A stretch of DNA of 64,000 bases from an uncultured Bacteroidota bacterium (GCA_903835005.1 CAILLK010000125.1:19282-83281), one strand, 5' to 3'. Positions 1-9,087 are shown, counted from the first letter of the stretch. A program made the numbers and translations. Notes: generated by a model not told the origin, from the letters alone.

Positions 1-147
1 GCATATATAGACCCTACTGGCCGAATTTTAAGAGCCTCTAATGCTGGTGGTTTAAATATTGACGAGATTGTAAAAGGTTTTAAAGAAAGAAATGGGCAAA
101 GAATTCTTCGTCAATTAAAATCCTGGTATCACCAAATCAGAACCTGA
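1..147 (+). CDS. C-terminal fragment of an unknown protein, cut by the window edge
   Basis: An open frame runs from the first base of the window to TGA at 145-147 and gives the last 48 residues of a protein that begins outside the window. The fragment is basic at its end (QLKSWYHQIRT) and has no motif I recognise. An imperfect inverted repeat (about 130-154, CACCAAATCAG against CTGATCTGGTG) overlaps the stop codon, but no T-run follows it, so I do not call it a terminator. Coding status rests only on the uninterrupted frame and plausible composition. Function unknown. Confidence 0.45.
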   Translation, partial: AYIDPTGRILRASNAGGLNIDEIVKGFKERNGQRILRQLKSWYHQIRT

Positions 148-229
148 TCTGGTGAAAAATAAAAATACTGCATTTGCAATATATATGTATTACATTTAAA
201 ACATCACGATAAATAAATATATAAATATC

Positions 230-520
230 ATGGCAAGAAGACAAGTTAAGTGCATTAGGACAAAATATGCCGCACAACCACATGAGTATATAACTCATAT
301 AGGAGGAGATTGGGGTTATAATAGCGCTCGGGTAGTAATAACCGAGGCCGAGGCAATAAAAGATATTAGTACCAATACCCATTCTTATTTTGTGAGAGAT
401 AAAAATGGCGATGAGGCTGAAGTATCTGTTGTTCATCATCCTTCAGGGAAAGATTATCTAAGGACTCAAAGAGACCTTACAAAAGCCGATAACCTCAGCC
501 AGTTACCATTGTGTAGCTAA
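230..520 (+). CDS. DUF3892 domain protein
   Basis: A 96-residue protein that fits the DUF3892 family along its whole length. It starts with a basic segment containing KCIRTKY, followed by HEYITHIGG, a central VITEAEAIKDI segment, then SYFVRDKNGDEAEVSV, and ends with KDYLRTQRDLTKADNLSQLPLC; the GKDYLRT and terminal LPLC blocks are the recognisable family features. The ATG lies in an AT-rich leader with no Shine-Dalgarno, usual for Bacteroidota. DUF3892 proteins are small, probably cytosolic and of unknown function, and are often found in accessory regions. It stands alone, 82 bp after the truncated gene and convergent with the HTH gene on the other strand. Confidence 0.8.
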   Translation: MARRQVKCIRTKYAAQPHEYITHIGGDWGYNSARVVITEAEAIKDISTNTHSYFVRDKNGDEAEVSVVHHPSGKDYLRTQRDLTKADNLSQLPLCS

Positions 521-635
521 AAACTGGCTGTTGGTTTGCCGAAATCAGTGTTGCCCCTGCTCTCTCTTTTAAAAAAAAAGTAGCATAGATATTTATGTTT
601 GGTAATAAGTAGGTGAGTTAATTAATCTAGGTGAC

Positions 636-989
636 TTAGCGAGGCAATAATTTTCCTTTGGGGATATAAGCTATAAACGCAATGATATTTTTCAAATGAC
701 CAGCTTCAGGTTGGTATTTCCCTTTCTCCCAATCAGTAATAACACTCGGAACAACACCTAGCAGTTTGGCAACCTCTATTCGTTTCAGTTTGTGATCAAT
801 CCGGTACTTTATAAGATGCTCACCAATAGTTTTCGGCTGTTCTGTATAGCCTTTAGGTCGCCTGGATATGGATTTTTCGAGTTGGGAAAAAGGCAAAGTA
901 ACCAATACGGTACATGACAGTACGAAAAGTGTACTGTGATAAAAACTTCTTTTTGCAAAACCAATTTCTCGTACGAATTTTACACGCAA
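636..989 (-). CDS. XRE-type helix-turn-helix protein, start uncertain
   Basis: The C-terminal two thirds form an XRE-type HTH: TIGEHLIKYRIDHKLKRIEVAKLLGVVPSVI is followed by TDWEKGKYQPEAGHLKNIIAF. This matches a small family of 70-90 residue regulators that begin near a G-Y-x-x-x-P-K-T-I-G motif. The only ATG of the frame gives a 117-residue product, but its first 45 or so residues are encoded across the palindrome at 914-940 and look non-coding. No internal ATG exists, so the real start may be a TTG near 900, or the gene may be an N-terminally damaged remnant. The palindrome just upstream of the domain is a plausible autoregulatory operator. DNA binding is inferred from the fold only. Confidence 0.6.
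   Translation of the reverse strand: MRVKFVREIGFAKRSFYHSTLFVLSCTVLVTLPFSQLEKSISRRPKGYTEQPKTIGEHLIKYRIDHKLKRIEVAKLLGVVPSVITDWEKGKYQPEAGHLKNIIAFIAYIPKGKLLPR
914..940. repeat. 27-bp operator-like palindrome, copy 1
   Basis: ATGACAGTAC, a 7-nt spacer, then GTACTGTGAT: a 10-bp inverted repeat with one mismatch. The same arms with the same 7-nt spacing but a different spacer sequence recur at 28671-28697. Conserved arms with a variable spacer are what a dimeric DNA-binding protein site would show. This copy lies upstream of the HTH gene on the minus strand. Confidence 0.6.
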
Positions 990-1597
990 AAACCAATGTT
1001 ATTAACTTAGTTATTAGGTTGGCCCTGAAAGGGTCTGATACATCAGCGAGGGGTGAAGCCCCTACACAGTAGAATAAGTGTAAACAAGCCCTGAAGGGGA
1101 GAAATACTGAAGGTACATTCTTAAGTTAATGACATTGGGAAGCTGCCCTTTTTTTAAGGTTGAACTAAAGCATCAGGGGCCAGACATACAGAAGCGAGGT
1201 CTTCAAACCTGCATGTTGGCAGGCAGGTCCACATTCTCAAATCTGCACGTTGCGATGGGTGAGCCTTTAATTTGCCCAACATTATCTTGAAAAGTCTAAA
1301 TAATATATTACGTACCAACATATAAATTCCTTCCCTCAATTATTTTTTATGAAAACACATTATATAAAGTATAAAACGCTGTAAATAAATAAGTTGACTT
1401 TTAAAATTTTCAAAAACCAGAAATTTTTGAAGAAAATTGAAGCATTTTTGAAGCATTTTGAAGTGATTTTGAGATAAACTGGAGGTTTACTACAATCATA
1501 AATAAATAAAATGCTATATGAATCAGAATACCGACCATCGCTTATAAAACCTGATAGCTTTAGAACTCCCGACAATAATTTTCACCAACACAAGACT
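990..1597. other. Non-coding stretch with REP-like hairpins
   Basis: No convincing gene. Around 1019-1105 there are several small GC-rich palindromes of the kind scattered through Bacteroidota genomes: CCCTGAAAGGG, AGGGGTGAAGCCCCT and GCCCTGAAGGGG, separated by AT-rich spacers. Short frames on the minus strand at 1154-1339 and 1360-1575 have no recognisable domain and unnatural composition. The rest is AT-rich with nothing I can name. Confidence 0.5.
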
Positions 1598-1627
1598 AAA
1601 AAAGCCGCCCCGATATCCGGAGCGGCT
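1598..1627 (-). terminator. Terminator of the M16 peptidase operon
   Basis: On the minus strand AGCCGC and GCGGCT pair with inner CCG/CGG pairs around a GATAT loop, and the stem is followed by a run of T. It lies 22 bp beyond the stop codon of the non-catalytic M16 gene. Confidence 0.8.
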
Positions 1628-1648
1628 CTTTAAAAAACTGATTAACAA

Positions 1649-3745
1649 TCACTTAAACTCACTGTCATCTATGCCTTTATTCACTTCTACTGTCTGCACC
1701 ATTTCAGAGAACGACTGGCCGCCCTGGGTTTCTGTAACCTTGTAGGGCAGTTTATAGCCGTTGCCGCCGGGCACATCTCTGTAGTCGGAGTAATCGGAGG
1801 TTTGTATTTTCTCACCTTCACCCTGCATTCTTCTTACAAGCAGGTATGTTTTGGCATCATAATACTCAACCGATTTTTTACCTTTTCCATCCACCATATT
1901 TATCACATACAGTTTATTGCCATCCACAGTTTCTATGCCTTTAAGCGTTCTTTTTATACCATATTTTTCAGGGTGCAGGTCCATGGCTATGTCAGCGCTC
2001 CTTACCAGTTCGTCCAGGTCATCGCCTGTTATCTCTGCCTTTTTACCCTGCTGTTCCTGGTATCCTTTGGTGCCGTCAAAAACCTGCTTCTGCACCACCA
2101 TTGCCGGACCGCCGCCCATCGATGCTTCTATAAACTGTTTCCACTTGTTGGGTGCCTTTTTAATTTCGGTAATGGTGAGGGGCATACCCTGCATAGCGCT
2201 GGTGCCTACTACCTTCATATCCTTAATGCTGGTAAAACCTTTCTCTCCGCCCATAGCAGCAATGTATTTTTTAAATACATCCTCAGCAGTCATTCCGGCC
2301 GGGGCTGCAGCAGTTTCGCTTTGAGCCATTGGCCTGCCTGCATAGTCGTAATAATCTATCTTGCCATCGGCCGCAAATCTGGCCAGTTTGGGCGCTACAT
2401 CTTCCTTGCTGCCTGCCACCACAATATTGGCCACACCAGGCTGTATATACTTCCTCGACATAGCCATTACATCATCAGGTGTTACTGCGCTCAGGTTTTT
2501 GAGGTAGTTCTGATAAAAATCCTTTGGCATATGGTAGCGCTCAATGTTGATCGCAAACTGCGCTACCCTCTTTGGGTCTTCGAGGCCGATAGCGAAATTG
2601 CCGGAGAGATAATTGATGGAATTCTGCAGTGAGGTATCGCTTACCCTTTCGTTGCGCATGGCATTCATCTCATCGAGCAGGGCGGTTATGGCGCTGTCAG
2701 ATACGGCATTACGGCATTTCACTGTGGCAGAGAAATTACCACCCAGTTCATCATCGCGCAGCGAAGAATAGGCGCCATAGGTCCATGCGTGTTTTTCGCG
2801 CAGGTCCAGGAACAAACGGCCCTGTGAGCCGCCACCCAATACGGTATTGGCCACGCGCGCCTTGATCACATCAGGAGTTCCGGGTTTCAGGTCTATGGGG
2901 TAGGTTACACTTACCACGCTCTGAACTGCGGCCACCCTGGGTGCAAAAGCCACCTTGGTAACCTTGGCTCCGGTCTGGCTTAATGCAGGTATTGTATACT
3001 TAGCTGCCGGTACTGCCGCTTTCTGCCATTTACCAAAGTACTTTTCTATCAGCGGCTTTATTTCATTGATCGTTACATCGCCTACTATAGCCATATAAGC
3101 CACGTTGGGGCGGAAGTAAGTTTTGTAATAATGGTTGCATTTATCAAGTGTTATTTTATTCACACTTTCTTCGGTGGCCACTTCGCCATAAGGGTGGTTT
3201 TTACCAAAGTTAACCGCAGAACTCACATTGCGCACCATTGCGTCGGGCTGGTTCTTCTGGGTCTGTATACCTGATAATGTTTTGGTTTTTGCTTTTTTCA
3301 GATCGCCATCTGTGATTTTGGCATTCATAGCAATGTCGGCCATCAGTTCTATGATTTTGCCTTCATATTTCTTCAGTCCGCTGCCCGAAATTCCTTCACT
3401 GCTCACATTGATACTGGCGCCCATCTGGTCTATTTCAGAGTTAAGCTTGTCCTTGCTGCGGGTGGTAGTGCCGTCCAGCAGCAATTCCGACATCATATCC
3501 CGGTATCCCGCCATACTGCCTTCCAGTTCGGGCTTAATATCCAGTTCTATATTGCACTCAATGGTAGGTAATTTGTGGTTCTCCACCACAAAAACCTGCA
3601 TACCATTAGGCAGGGTGAAACTTTCTGTTTTGCCCAGTTTTATTTCAGGTGCAGGGCCTGGCTTGGGCTTTATACTGCGGTCGAGCTGCGCACTGGCATT
3701 ACCGGCAAACGCAATTGCAATTATGGCTGTTACTATCTTTCTCAT
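1649..3745 (-). CDS. M16 family peptidase-like protein, non-catalytic partner with extra C-terminal domain
   Basis: 698 residues beginning with a Sec signal peptide that ends at ASAQ, so periplasmic or outer-membrane exposed. Residues 35-480 have the two-lobed M16 (pitrilysin) fold, but the position of the zinc motif HxxEH reads YRDMMSELL, so the metal ligands are missing. The second lobe keeps the substrate-binding segment GRLFLDLREKHAWTYGAYS with its Arg/Tyr pair. This is the known pattern of the inactive subunit of heterodimeric bacterial M16 proteases. Residues about 500-698 add a beta-rich domain starting TAEDVFKKYIAAMGG, resembling LolA-type lipoprotein-binding folds (a guess). It sits 42 bp downstream of the catalytic M16 gene, surely co-transcribed, and a terminator follows. 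Confidence 0.9.
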   Translation of the reverse strand: MRKIVTAIIAIAFAGNASAQLDRSIKPKPGPAPEIKLGKTESFTLPNGMQVFVVENHKLPTIECNIELDIKPELEGSMAGYRDMMSELLLDGTTTRSKDKLNSEIDQMGASINVSSEGISGSGLKKYEGKIIELMADIAMNAKITDGDLKKAKTKTLSGIQTQKNQPDAMVRNVSSAVNFGKNHPYGEVATEESVNKITLDKCNHYYKTYFRPNVAYMAIVGDVTINEIKPLIEKYFGKWQKAAVPAAKYTIPALSQTGAKVTKVAFAPRVAAVQSVVSVTYPIDLKPGTPDVIKARVANTVLGGGSQGRLFLDLREKHAWTYGAYSSLRDDELGGNFSATVKCRNAVSDSAITALLDEMNAMRNERVSDTSLQNSINYLSGNFAIGLEDPKRVAQFAINIERYHMPKDFYQNYLKNLSAVTPDDVMAMSRKYIQPGVANIVVAGSKEDVAPKLARFAADGKIDYYDYAGRPMAQSETAAAPAGMTAEDVFKKYIAAMGGEKGFTSIKDMKVVGTSAMQGMPLTITEIKKAPNKWKQFIEASMGGGPAMVVQKQVFDGTKGYQEQQGKKAEITGDDLDELVRSADIAMDLHPEKYGIKRTLKGIETVDGNKLYVINMVDGKGKKSVEYYDAKTYLLVRRMQGEGEKIQTSDYSDYRDVPGGNGYKLPYKVTETQGGQSFSEMVQTVEVNKGIDDSEFK

Positions 3746-3787
3746 TACAATATTTTAAAGCTTTTATCAGAATATTTTTAAGAATAA

Positions 3788-5167
3788 TTACTTTTTAGGT
3801 TCCGGCTTTGTATGCGGCTCACTGCCCGATTCACTGCGCTTGTCCTGTTCTTCTTTAGGCAGATAATATACCACCAGGCGGTTTTCCTTAGTGAGGTATT
3901 TGTTGGCCACACGTTTTATATCGTCCTTGGTCACCTTCTTGTAGCGTTCCAGTTCGGTATTAATGAGGTTGGCATTACCCTGGAAGGTATAATAGGTAGC
4001 CAGGTTGGTAGCTACGCCAATATCTTTCTGGTTCTGGCTTATGAAATCACTCTCAGCCTGATTCTGCAGCTTCTTATATTCTTCTTCAGTTATTCCGTCT
4101 TTCTTCACCTTTTCAATTTCAGCCAGCATTGATGCCTCCAGCACCTCTGGCTTGATACCCGAATTGGCAATACCCAGCATAATAGCCATACCCGGCTCTT
4201 CATTGCCCAGATCGAAAGCGCCGGCCTGCACGGCTTTCTGCTGCTTGTCTACAATTTCTTTCTCAAAACGGGAGCTCTTACCCTGGCTTAATAACTGGGT
4301 AAGCAACTGCACAGCATAATAGTCGTCTGTGCCCTGCTTGGGTATATGGTAGCCCAGTATAACAGCGGGCAACTGTATATTATCGTAGAAGTTCACACGC
4401 TTTTCGGCAGTCTGGATGGGTTCTGCTTCTGTAGGCCTGGGTATAGCCTTTGTACCTTTAGGTATCTCACCGAAGTATTTTGCGATCAGCGGTTTAGCCT
4501 GGTCTGCAGTAATATCTCCTGAAATAACCAGTACAGCGTTATTAGGCACATAAAAAGTCTTGTAGAAATTCATGAACTCATCAAGAGTAGCCTGATCTAT
4601 ATACTGCTCCTTGCCTATGGGGCTCCAGCGGTAAGGATAAACGGTATAAGCGTTTTCGAAGATCACATTAATGAGCTGGCCATAAGGGGTATTGTCATAG
4701 CGCTGCTTCTTTTCTTCCTTTACTACCTTGCGTTGGGTCTCAACACCTATATCGTCTATTTTGGCATGGGCCATACGCTCAGATTCCATCCAAAGGGCCA
4801 GCTCCAGCTGGTTGGATGGCAGCACTTCATAATAGAAGGTCCGGTCCTGGGTGGTATTGGCATTAAGCTGACCACCAGCGCTCTGTATAAACTTCATATA
4901 CTCTCCCCTCTTGATGTTGTCACTGCCCTCAAACAGCAGATGCTCAAAAAAATGGGCAAACCCGGTGCGCTGCGGGTCTTCATTTTTTGACCCTACGTGG
5001 TACATAACCGATACCGCAACAATCGGTGTGGAATGATCTTCCTGTAGAATTACATGCAGCCCGTTAGGCATGGTGTATTCAGTAAAGGTAATTGTGGCCG
5101 ATGCCTGCCCAGCGTAAAACTGTAAAGACGCGCCAAGCAACATGCCGAAAAAAGCGTTTCGCTTCAT
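3788..5167 (-). CDS. M16 family zinc metallopeptidase, catalytic subunit
   Basis: 459 residues with an N-terminal signal peptide (cleavage near GQASA). The zinc and catalytic motif HFFEH is at residues 72-76 (His72 and His76 as ligands, Glu75 as base), and the third ligand Glu152 lies in EEKKQR exactly 76 residues later, the standard M16B arrangement. The C-terminal lobe carries QLLSQGKSSRFEKEIV. A Lys/Glu/Pro-rich tail follows. It is the first gene of a two-gene operon with the non-catalytic M16 protein, and together they probably form a periplasmic processing or peptide-degrading heterodimer. A perfect -7 element lies about 20 bp before the start codon. Confidence 0.93.
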   Translation of the reverse strand: MKRNAFFGMLLGASLQFYAGQASATITFTEYTMPNGLHVILQEDHSTPIVAVSVMYHVGSKNEDPQRTGFAHFFEHLLFEGSDNIKRGEYMKFIQSAGGQLNANTTQDRTFYYEVLPSNQLELALWMESERMAHAKIDDIGVETQRKVVKEEKKQRYDNTPYGQLINVIFENAYTVYPYRWSPIGKEQYIDQATLDEFMNFYKTFYVPNNAVLVISGDITADQAKPLIAKYFGEIPKGTKAIPRPTEAEPIQTAEKRVNFYDNIQLPAVILGYHIPKQGTDDYYAVQLLTQLLSQGKSSRFEKEIVDKQQKAVQAGAFDLGNEEPGMAIMLGIANSGIKPEVLEASMLAEIEKVKKDGITEEEYKKLQNQAESDFISQNQKDIGVATNLATYYTFQGNANLINTELERYKKVTKDDIKRVANKYLTKENRLVVYYLPKEEQDKRSESGSEPHTKPEPKK

Positions 5168-5186
5168 AAATGTTTGGAATTTGCGG

Positions 5187-5194
5187 CAAAAGTA
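5187..5194 (-). promoter_or_regulatory. -7 promoter element of the M16 operon
   Basis: Read on the minus strand this is TACTTTTG, a full match to the Bacteroidota -7 consensus TAnnTTTG, 19 bp before the ATG of the catalytic M16 gene. No clear TTTG -33 box is seen at the expected distance. Confidence 0.5.
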
Positions 5195-5367
5195 GGGTTA
5201 AAGCGGGTGATAACCTGATTTTTGGTAAAAATCACCCTCTAACTCACTTGTTTAAATTACTAACTGATTCAATAAATACTTTTCGCAAATCGGATACAAT
5301 AATTAAAAGGTAACATTCCGATAATACGAAGAAATTACCTTTACATTTAAATTTAAAAAAAATCATA

Positions 5368-6219
5368 ATGAATTCTTTATCAACAATTTCCAAAGCGTTA
5401 TCCTTAATGGTATTATTATCTGCACAATTTGTTGTGTCAGCTCAGATATATACATTTACCTCCGACAGCGTAGGACTATACAGTCTTGTAGCCACCAATG
5501 CAGTCGGCTCAAATATGGGAAGAATACATAGCGCAACTCCTCCAGCTACAGCTTGCCAGTATGGATTTTCATCCAAAAATTTCCCAACTACAACAACATT
5601 TGCAACAACTTTGCCAGCCGATACAATGGCAGTTTGGGCAACCACAGGGCATTTGCTCGCAATAACCGGCTTTTCAGCTGATATCAGACGTTCTGCAACC
5701 GGGCCACAGAATGTACGTTTTGCTTATTCTACAGACGGTGGAACAACCTGGATAAACCAGGGAACTGACCAGGCACCTAACAATAATTCATGCGATTCGA
5801 TGATTACGGCCACATGGTCAGCCCCAATTATTGTTACCTATACTCATAAGCTTGAGTTTGCCATATTTGGTTTCAATGCTACCAGCACTTCCGGTACTTT
5901 TCAGGTTAAGAACCTTAAGGTAAACGGGATAGTGGCAACAACTGCAGGTGTTCAACCAATATCTAACGAAGAAAGCATTATTAATGTATATCCTAATCCG
6001 GTTTCAGAAAATGTAAACATTGCTTATTATTTGTCGCAGGATGATATTGTAAACATGAGCATTTACAATGTTACCGGTCAGCAGATTCCGGTAGTAAATA
6101 ACCAGTTGCAAAATGCAGGTGACCATACCATTACCAGCAACATCACTGCACCTGGCGTATACTTTGTGCGGCTCACCGTCGGGAACCAGGTATACAACAG
6201 CAAATTTGTGAAACTTTAA
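5368..6219 (+). CDS. Secreted protein with T9SS type A sorting domain
   Basis: 283 residues. A signal peptide ends near VVSAQ, followed by a beta-rich region (about 27-190) full of Thr, Ser and Gly with an aromatic YSTDGGTTW motif that suggests a jelly-roll or beta-sandwich fold. The last 80 residues are a T9SS type A sorting domain: INVYPNPVSENVNI, then a central strand MSIYNVTGQQI, then APGVYFVRLTVG and the terminal KFVKL. It should therefore be exported by T9SS and anchored to or released from the cell surface. No catalytic motif is recognisable in the middle part. It is monocistronic, between the divergent M16 operon and the HAD phosphatase gene. Confidence 0.85.
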   Translation: MNSLSTISKALSLMVLLSAQFVVSAQIYTFTSDSVGLYSLVATNAVGSNMGRIHSATPPATACQYGFSSKNFPTTTTFATTLPADTMAVWATTGHLLAITGFSADIRRSATGPQNVRFAYSTDGGTTWINQGTDQAPNNNSCDSMITATWSAPIIVTYTHKLEFAIFGFNATSTSGTFQVKNLKVNGIVATTAGVQPISNEESIINVYPNPVSENVNIAYYLSQDDIVNMSIYNVTGQQIPVVNNQLQNAGDHTITSNITAPGVYFVRLTVGNQVYNSKFVKL

Positions 6220-6295
6220 GTTGCTTCATTAAATATATTGAGCCAATTCCCGGATTGAAAGGATAATAACGAGCTCAATTCTTACCTTCGCAACT

Positions 6296-6943
6296 GTGAT
6301 TAATACCGTTTTATTCGACATGGATGGCCTGCTGCTGGATACCGAGCCGCTTTGGGGCGAGAGTATGCTGCGGGTGGCCCATAAACATAAAATACCCATT
6401 ACCCGCCAGCAATTTAAAGAAACCACAGGCCTCAGGATATTTGAAGTTACAGACCACTGGGCTATACATTATCCCTGGCAAGGAAGTAGTGCAAAAGAAG
6501 TAGCCGATGAAATACTGGATGATATCATAGCCTCCTCAAAAAAGAGTGCAACGATTCTGAGAGGTGTGGAAAAAGCGCTGATCCTGCTCCGCAAACACCA
6601 TTTCAAAATTGGCCTTGCATCATCATCTCCCGGCCATATGATTGAGGCACTGGTTGAACACTTTGATCTGAAAAAATACTTTGATGTCATTACCTCGGCC
6701 GATGCAGTGGAAATGGGTAAGCCCCACCCTGCCGTATTCCTGCATTGTGCAGCCTTGCTGGGAGCAAAACCTAATGAGTGCCTTGTGCTGGAAGACTCTG
6801 TAAACGGAATGATAGCTGGTAAGGCCGCCCGGATGAAAGTAATAGTAGTGCCCGATGAATTGCACTTTGATGACCCTCGCTTTTCGATTGCTGATGGAAA
6901 ATTAAGGAGCATGGAGGATTTTGATCTGGGGGTGATCAATTAA
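6296..6943 (+). CDS. hxpB: HAD-superfamily sugar-phosphate phosphatase, HxpB/YniC type
   Basis: 215 residues with all four HAD motifs: the nucleophile box DMDGLLLDTEP near the N-terminus (first Asp is the nucleophile), motif II around LASSS, Lys in EMGKPHPAVF, and motif IV VLEDSVNGMIAG. The DGLL-D-TEPLW sequence and alpha-helical cap match the E. coli hexitol phosphatase B / 2-deoxyglucose-6-phosphatase group, so it probably dephosphorylates small sugar or polyol phosphates in the cytosol. The start is a GTG at 6296; an upstream in-frame ATG is absent. A TACCTTCG element at 6283-6290, close to the -7 consensus, would place transcription initiation almost at the start codon. The exact substrate cannot be told from sequence. 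Confidence 0.85.
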   Translation: MINTVLFDMDGLLLDTEPLWGESMLRVAHKHKIPITRQQFKETTGLRIFEVTDHWAIHYPWQGSSAKEVADEILDDIIASSKKSATILRGVEKALILLRKHHFKIGLASSSPGHMIEALVEHFDLKKYFDVITSADAVEMGKPHPAVFLHCAALLGAKPNECLVLEDSVNGMIAGKAARMKVIVVPDELHFDDPRFSIADGKLRSMEDFDLGVIN

Positions 6944-7148
6944 AGCCAAAGTTTATAAAAATCTTTGTTGCATAGTAGAACTGTTTCCCTCCATTTTATT
7001 GCAGCTATTCATCTATTTTGTATCTTAGATTCTGAATAGCTCCTCATGCATTTCAAATTAAGCGATCAATTGACTGTCATTGATCGTTTAATAACTTTTA
7101 TTTACCGGTAAGATTAATTATTAACAAGAGGGGCTTTGCTTTCAAATT

Positions 7149-7787
7149 ATGACCTACCGCTTCTGGCGAAACCTGACTATTGTATTTTTAATATTGCTGT
7201 TGGTGGTGGCCGGAGTGGTGAATTATATTGTGGAAAGCAGTACTGGCAGCCAGTTATATACAGATATTAAGCTGATACCTAAAAACAAAGTAGGCCTGCT
7301 GCTGGGTACAGCAAAATATGAAGATAAGGCCCGGAAAATCATCAACACCTACTACCAGAACCGCATTGATGCCACAGTGCAGCTATATATGGCGGGCAAA
7401 ATAGATTATGTTATAGTTAGCGGAGATAATGGCAGCAAATATTACAATGAGCCTGCCCTTATGAAAGCCGACCTGGTAGCAAGGGGCATACCGGCCAAAA
7501 AGATTTATATGGACAATGCCGGTTTCCGCACATTGGATAGCATATTACGTTGCCGAGATATCTTCGGGCAGGAAAGCTTCACTATCATTTCGCAGGAATT
7601 TCATGACAGGCGGGCCCTGTATATAGCCAACCACAAACATGTAACTGCAGTGGCCTTTAAAGCTGAAGACGGTGACACCTTCTGGGATGCGCAGCTCAGG
7701 GAAAAATTTGCACGCGTAAAAATGGTAAATGACCTTATCTTCAATACCCAGGCCCGATACTATGGCGAGCAGGTGGTAATACCCTGA
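7149..7787 (+). CDS. sanA: SanA/YdcF-type DUF218 membrane protein
   Basis: 212 residues. One N-terminal transmembrane helix (about 7-28, FLILLLVVAGVVNYIV) precedes a periplasmic DUF218 domain. Recognisable segments are KVGLLLGTAKY, the VSGDNGSKYYNEPALM block, the DNAGFRTLDSILRCRDIFG motif and the FTIISQEFHDRRALYIA motif, which together define the SanA/ElyC/YdcF family. In enterobacteria SanA affects vancomycin permeability and envelope polysaccharide traffic; the molecular reaction is unknown. The preceding 205 bp contain no gene. It converges with the next gene, 10 bp apart. Confidence 0.85.
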   Translation: MTYRFWRNLTIVFLILLLVVAGVVNYIVESSTGSQLYTDIKLIPKNKVGLLLGTAKYEDKARKIINTYYQNRIDATVQLYMAGKIDYVIVSGDNGSKYYNEPALMKADLVARGIPAKKIYMDNAGFRTLDSILRCRDIFGQESFTIISQEFHDRRALYIANHKHVTAVAFKAEDGDTFWDAQLREKFARVKMVNDLIFNTQARYYGEQVVIP

Positions 7788-7797
7788 TTGGGTTTTA

Positions 7798-8583
7798 TTA
7801 TTTCGGCAAATGCCTGATCTCATCAATCAGGAAAAACTGCTCCCATTCTTCTGTTTTCCTGGGTTCGGGGCCAAATGTGCAAATATTTTTTATAGGCCCT
7901 CGTTTTTTATCTGAACCCGTATTGTGCAGCCTGAAATTCACATGGGTTGTGAGTTTATTTTCTATTATTATCTGGTTAAGCAATACCGTGTCATATCCCG
8001 AACGACTTATCAAAATATCGCAATACCCTTGCTCACCTTTAAAAAAATATATCCCGCTGGTATCAGTTATCATCGACAACATTAATGATCCTCCTTGATA
8101 AAAATAAATAGCTGCATCAGAAAGTGATCCTCCTTCATCATCATATACTTGGCCGGAAACGTAGCCATACTTAGGAACCAGAGGATGAAAAATGCAACCA
8201 TAATTTATTACAACTTCCCGAACCAGGCTTCTTTTCATCTCGAAGTTAAATACCGCTAAACTATCACCGCCTGTCTCTATTTCTTTTTGCAAAGAATCAT
8301 AACCTGGATAGATAACCAACAAGCTGTATTTTCCTTGCTGCAATGGCTTGATAACATAATAGCCATCTATATCAGTTACACTGCCACCTTTCAATAGTCC
8401 ATCCTGGTAAACAGGTAGCATTACATTTAATATTGGTTCTTTCTTTTCATCAACCACCTGCCCTCTGATCCCTTGGGCTAGCAATACATTGCCTTGATTA
8501 AACAGCAATTGTAATACCAATAATGGACTAAGAAAATAAACCAGCCGCTGTTTTGATTTCGCCATTTTATTACATCTTATCAC
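7798..8583 (-). CDS. Secreted protein with two carboxypeptidase-regulatory-like domains
   Basis: 261 residues; a hydrophobic signal (LVYFLSPLLVLQLLF) ends before AQGIRG. Two copies of the carboxypeptidase D regulatory-like beta-sandwich follow: IRGQVVDEKKEPILNV to about residue 115, and YVSGQVYDDEGGSLSDAAI to about 215. The pattern G-x-V-x-D-x-x-G/K-x-P-x-x-x-A/V with a later TD-x-x-G-x-Y/Y-x-F-K is typical. Such domains often precede TonB receptors, but this protein has no barrel, so it is a stand-alone periplasmic or surface protein. MAKSKQ at residue 7 may be the true start. It lies 21 bp after a paralogous gene on the same strand. Confidence 0.7.
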   Translation of the reverse strand: MIRCNKMAKSKQRLVYFLSPLLVLQLLFNQGNVLLAQGIRGQVVDEKKEPILNVMLPVYQDGLLKGGSVTDIDGYYVIKPLQQGKYSLLVIYPGYDSLQKEIETGGDSLAVFNFEMKRSLVREVVINYGCIFHPLVPKYGYVSGQVYDDEGGSLSDAAIYFYQGGSLMLSMITDTSGIYFFKGEQGYCDILISRSGYDTVLLNQIIIENKLTTHVNFRLHNTGSDKKRGPIKNICTFGPEPRKTEEWEQFFLIDEIRHLPK

Positions 8584-8604
8584 TATAGACGTAAAAAAGC
8601 GCTA

Positions 8605-9087
8605 TTATCTTGGGTATGAAACTTCGGGATGCTTCATGAGGCGGTAGTAATAGTGGTATGACTCAACTATAGGGCTCACCGGCATATGGTTATTATTGAT
8701 CAGAGGCTGGTAAAAGTCCAGCTTGGTTACTTTATCCGGCGCTACAGGTATGGCTGTTACCATACAGGTGATGAAACCATCCTTTACTGCTTTAAGATCG
8801 TAACTGCCTTCTTCCAGGTACCTGAATTTATAGCAGCCATCTTCATTAGTCTCTGTCTGGTCTACTATCTTATCGTGCTGCATCAGGAAAACCATAACAT
8901 GCTGCAAAGGCTTCAGGTCACCGGTTATCTCGCCGGTTATGCCTCCCAGGCCATTTTCGGGATACCCGTATTTGGGCATAAAAGTGAAATCCCTGCCGGA
9001 AACAGTTGTTACAAGCAGCAATTGTGCAATAATGAGCCCCATCACAATCCGCAATAGAAGGCGGTTTTGTTGTCTGAAATTATTCAT
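8605..9087 (-). CDS. Secreted protein with one carboxypeptidase-regulatory-like domain
   Basis: 160 residues with an N-terminal signal or anchor (LLLRIVMGLIIAQLLLVTTV) and one regulatory-like domain: GGITGEITGDLKPLQHVMVFLMQ, then TNEDGCYKFRYLEEGSYDLKAVKDGF. The segment MPKYGYPENGL just before the domain resembles LVPKYGYVSG in the following gene, so the two are likely duplicates that diverged. The pair probably forms an operon with this gene first. The C-terminal tail (YHYYYRLMKHPEVSYP) is Tyr-rich and unmatched. Function unknown. Confidence 0.65.
   Translation of the reverse strand: MNNFRQQNRLLLRIVMGLIIAQLLLVTTVSGRDFTFMPKYGYPENGLGGITGEITGDLKPLQHVMVFLMQHDKIVDQTETNEDGCYKFRYLEEGSYDLKAVKDGFITCMVTAIPVAPDKVTKLDFYQPLINNNHMPVSPIVESYHYYYRLMKHPEVSYPR

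Noticed and set aside
130..154. Intrinsic terminator at the end of the first fragment
   Set aside because: Imperfect stem overlapping the stop codon and followed by A-rich rather than T-rich sequence.
1154..1575. Two short minus-strand frames (61 and 71 residues)
   Set aside because: No domains, no promoter, composition typical of translated repeat or AT-rich DNA.
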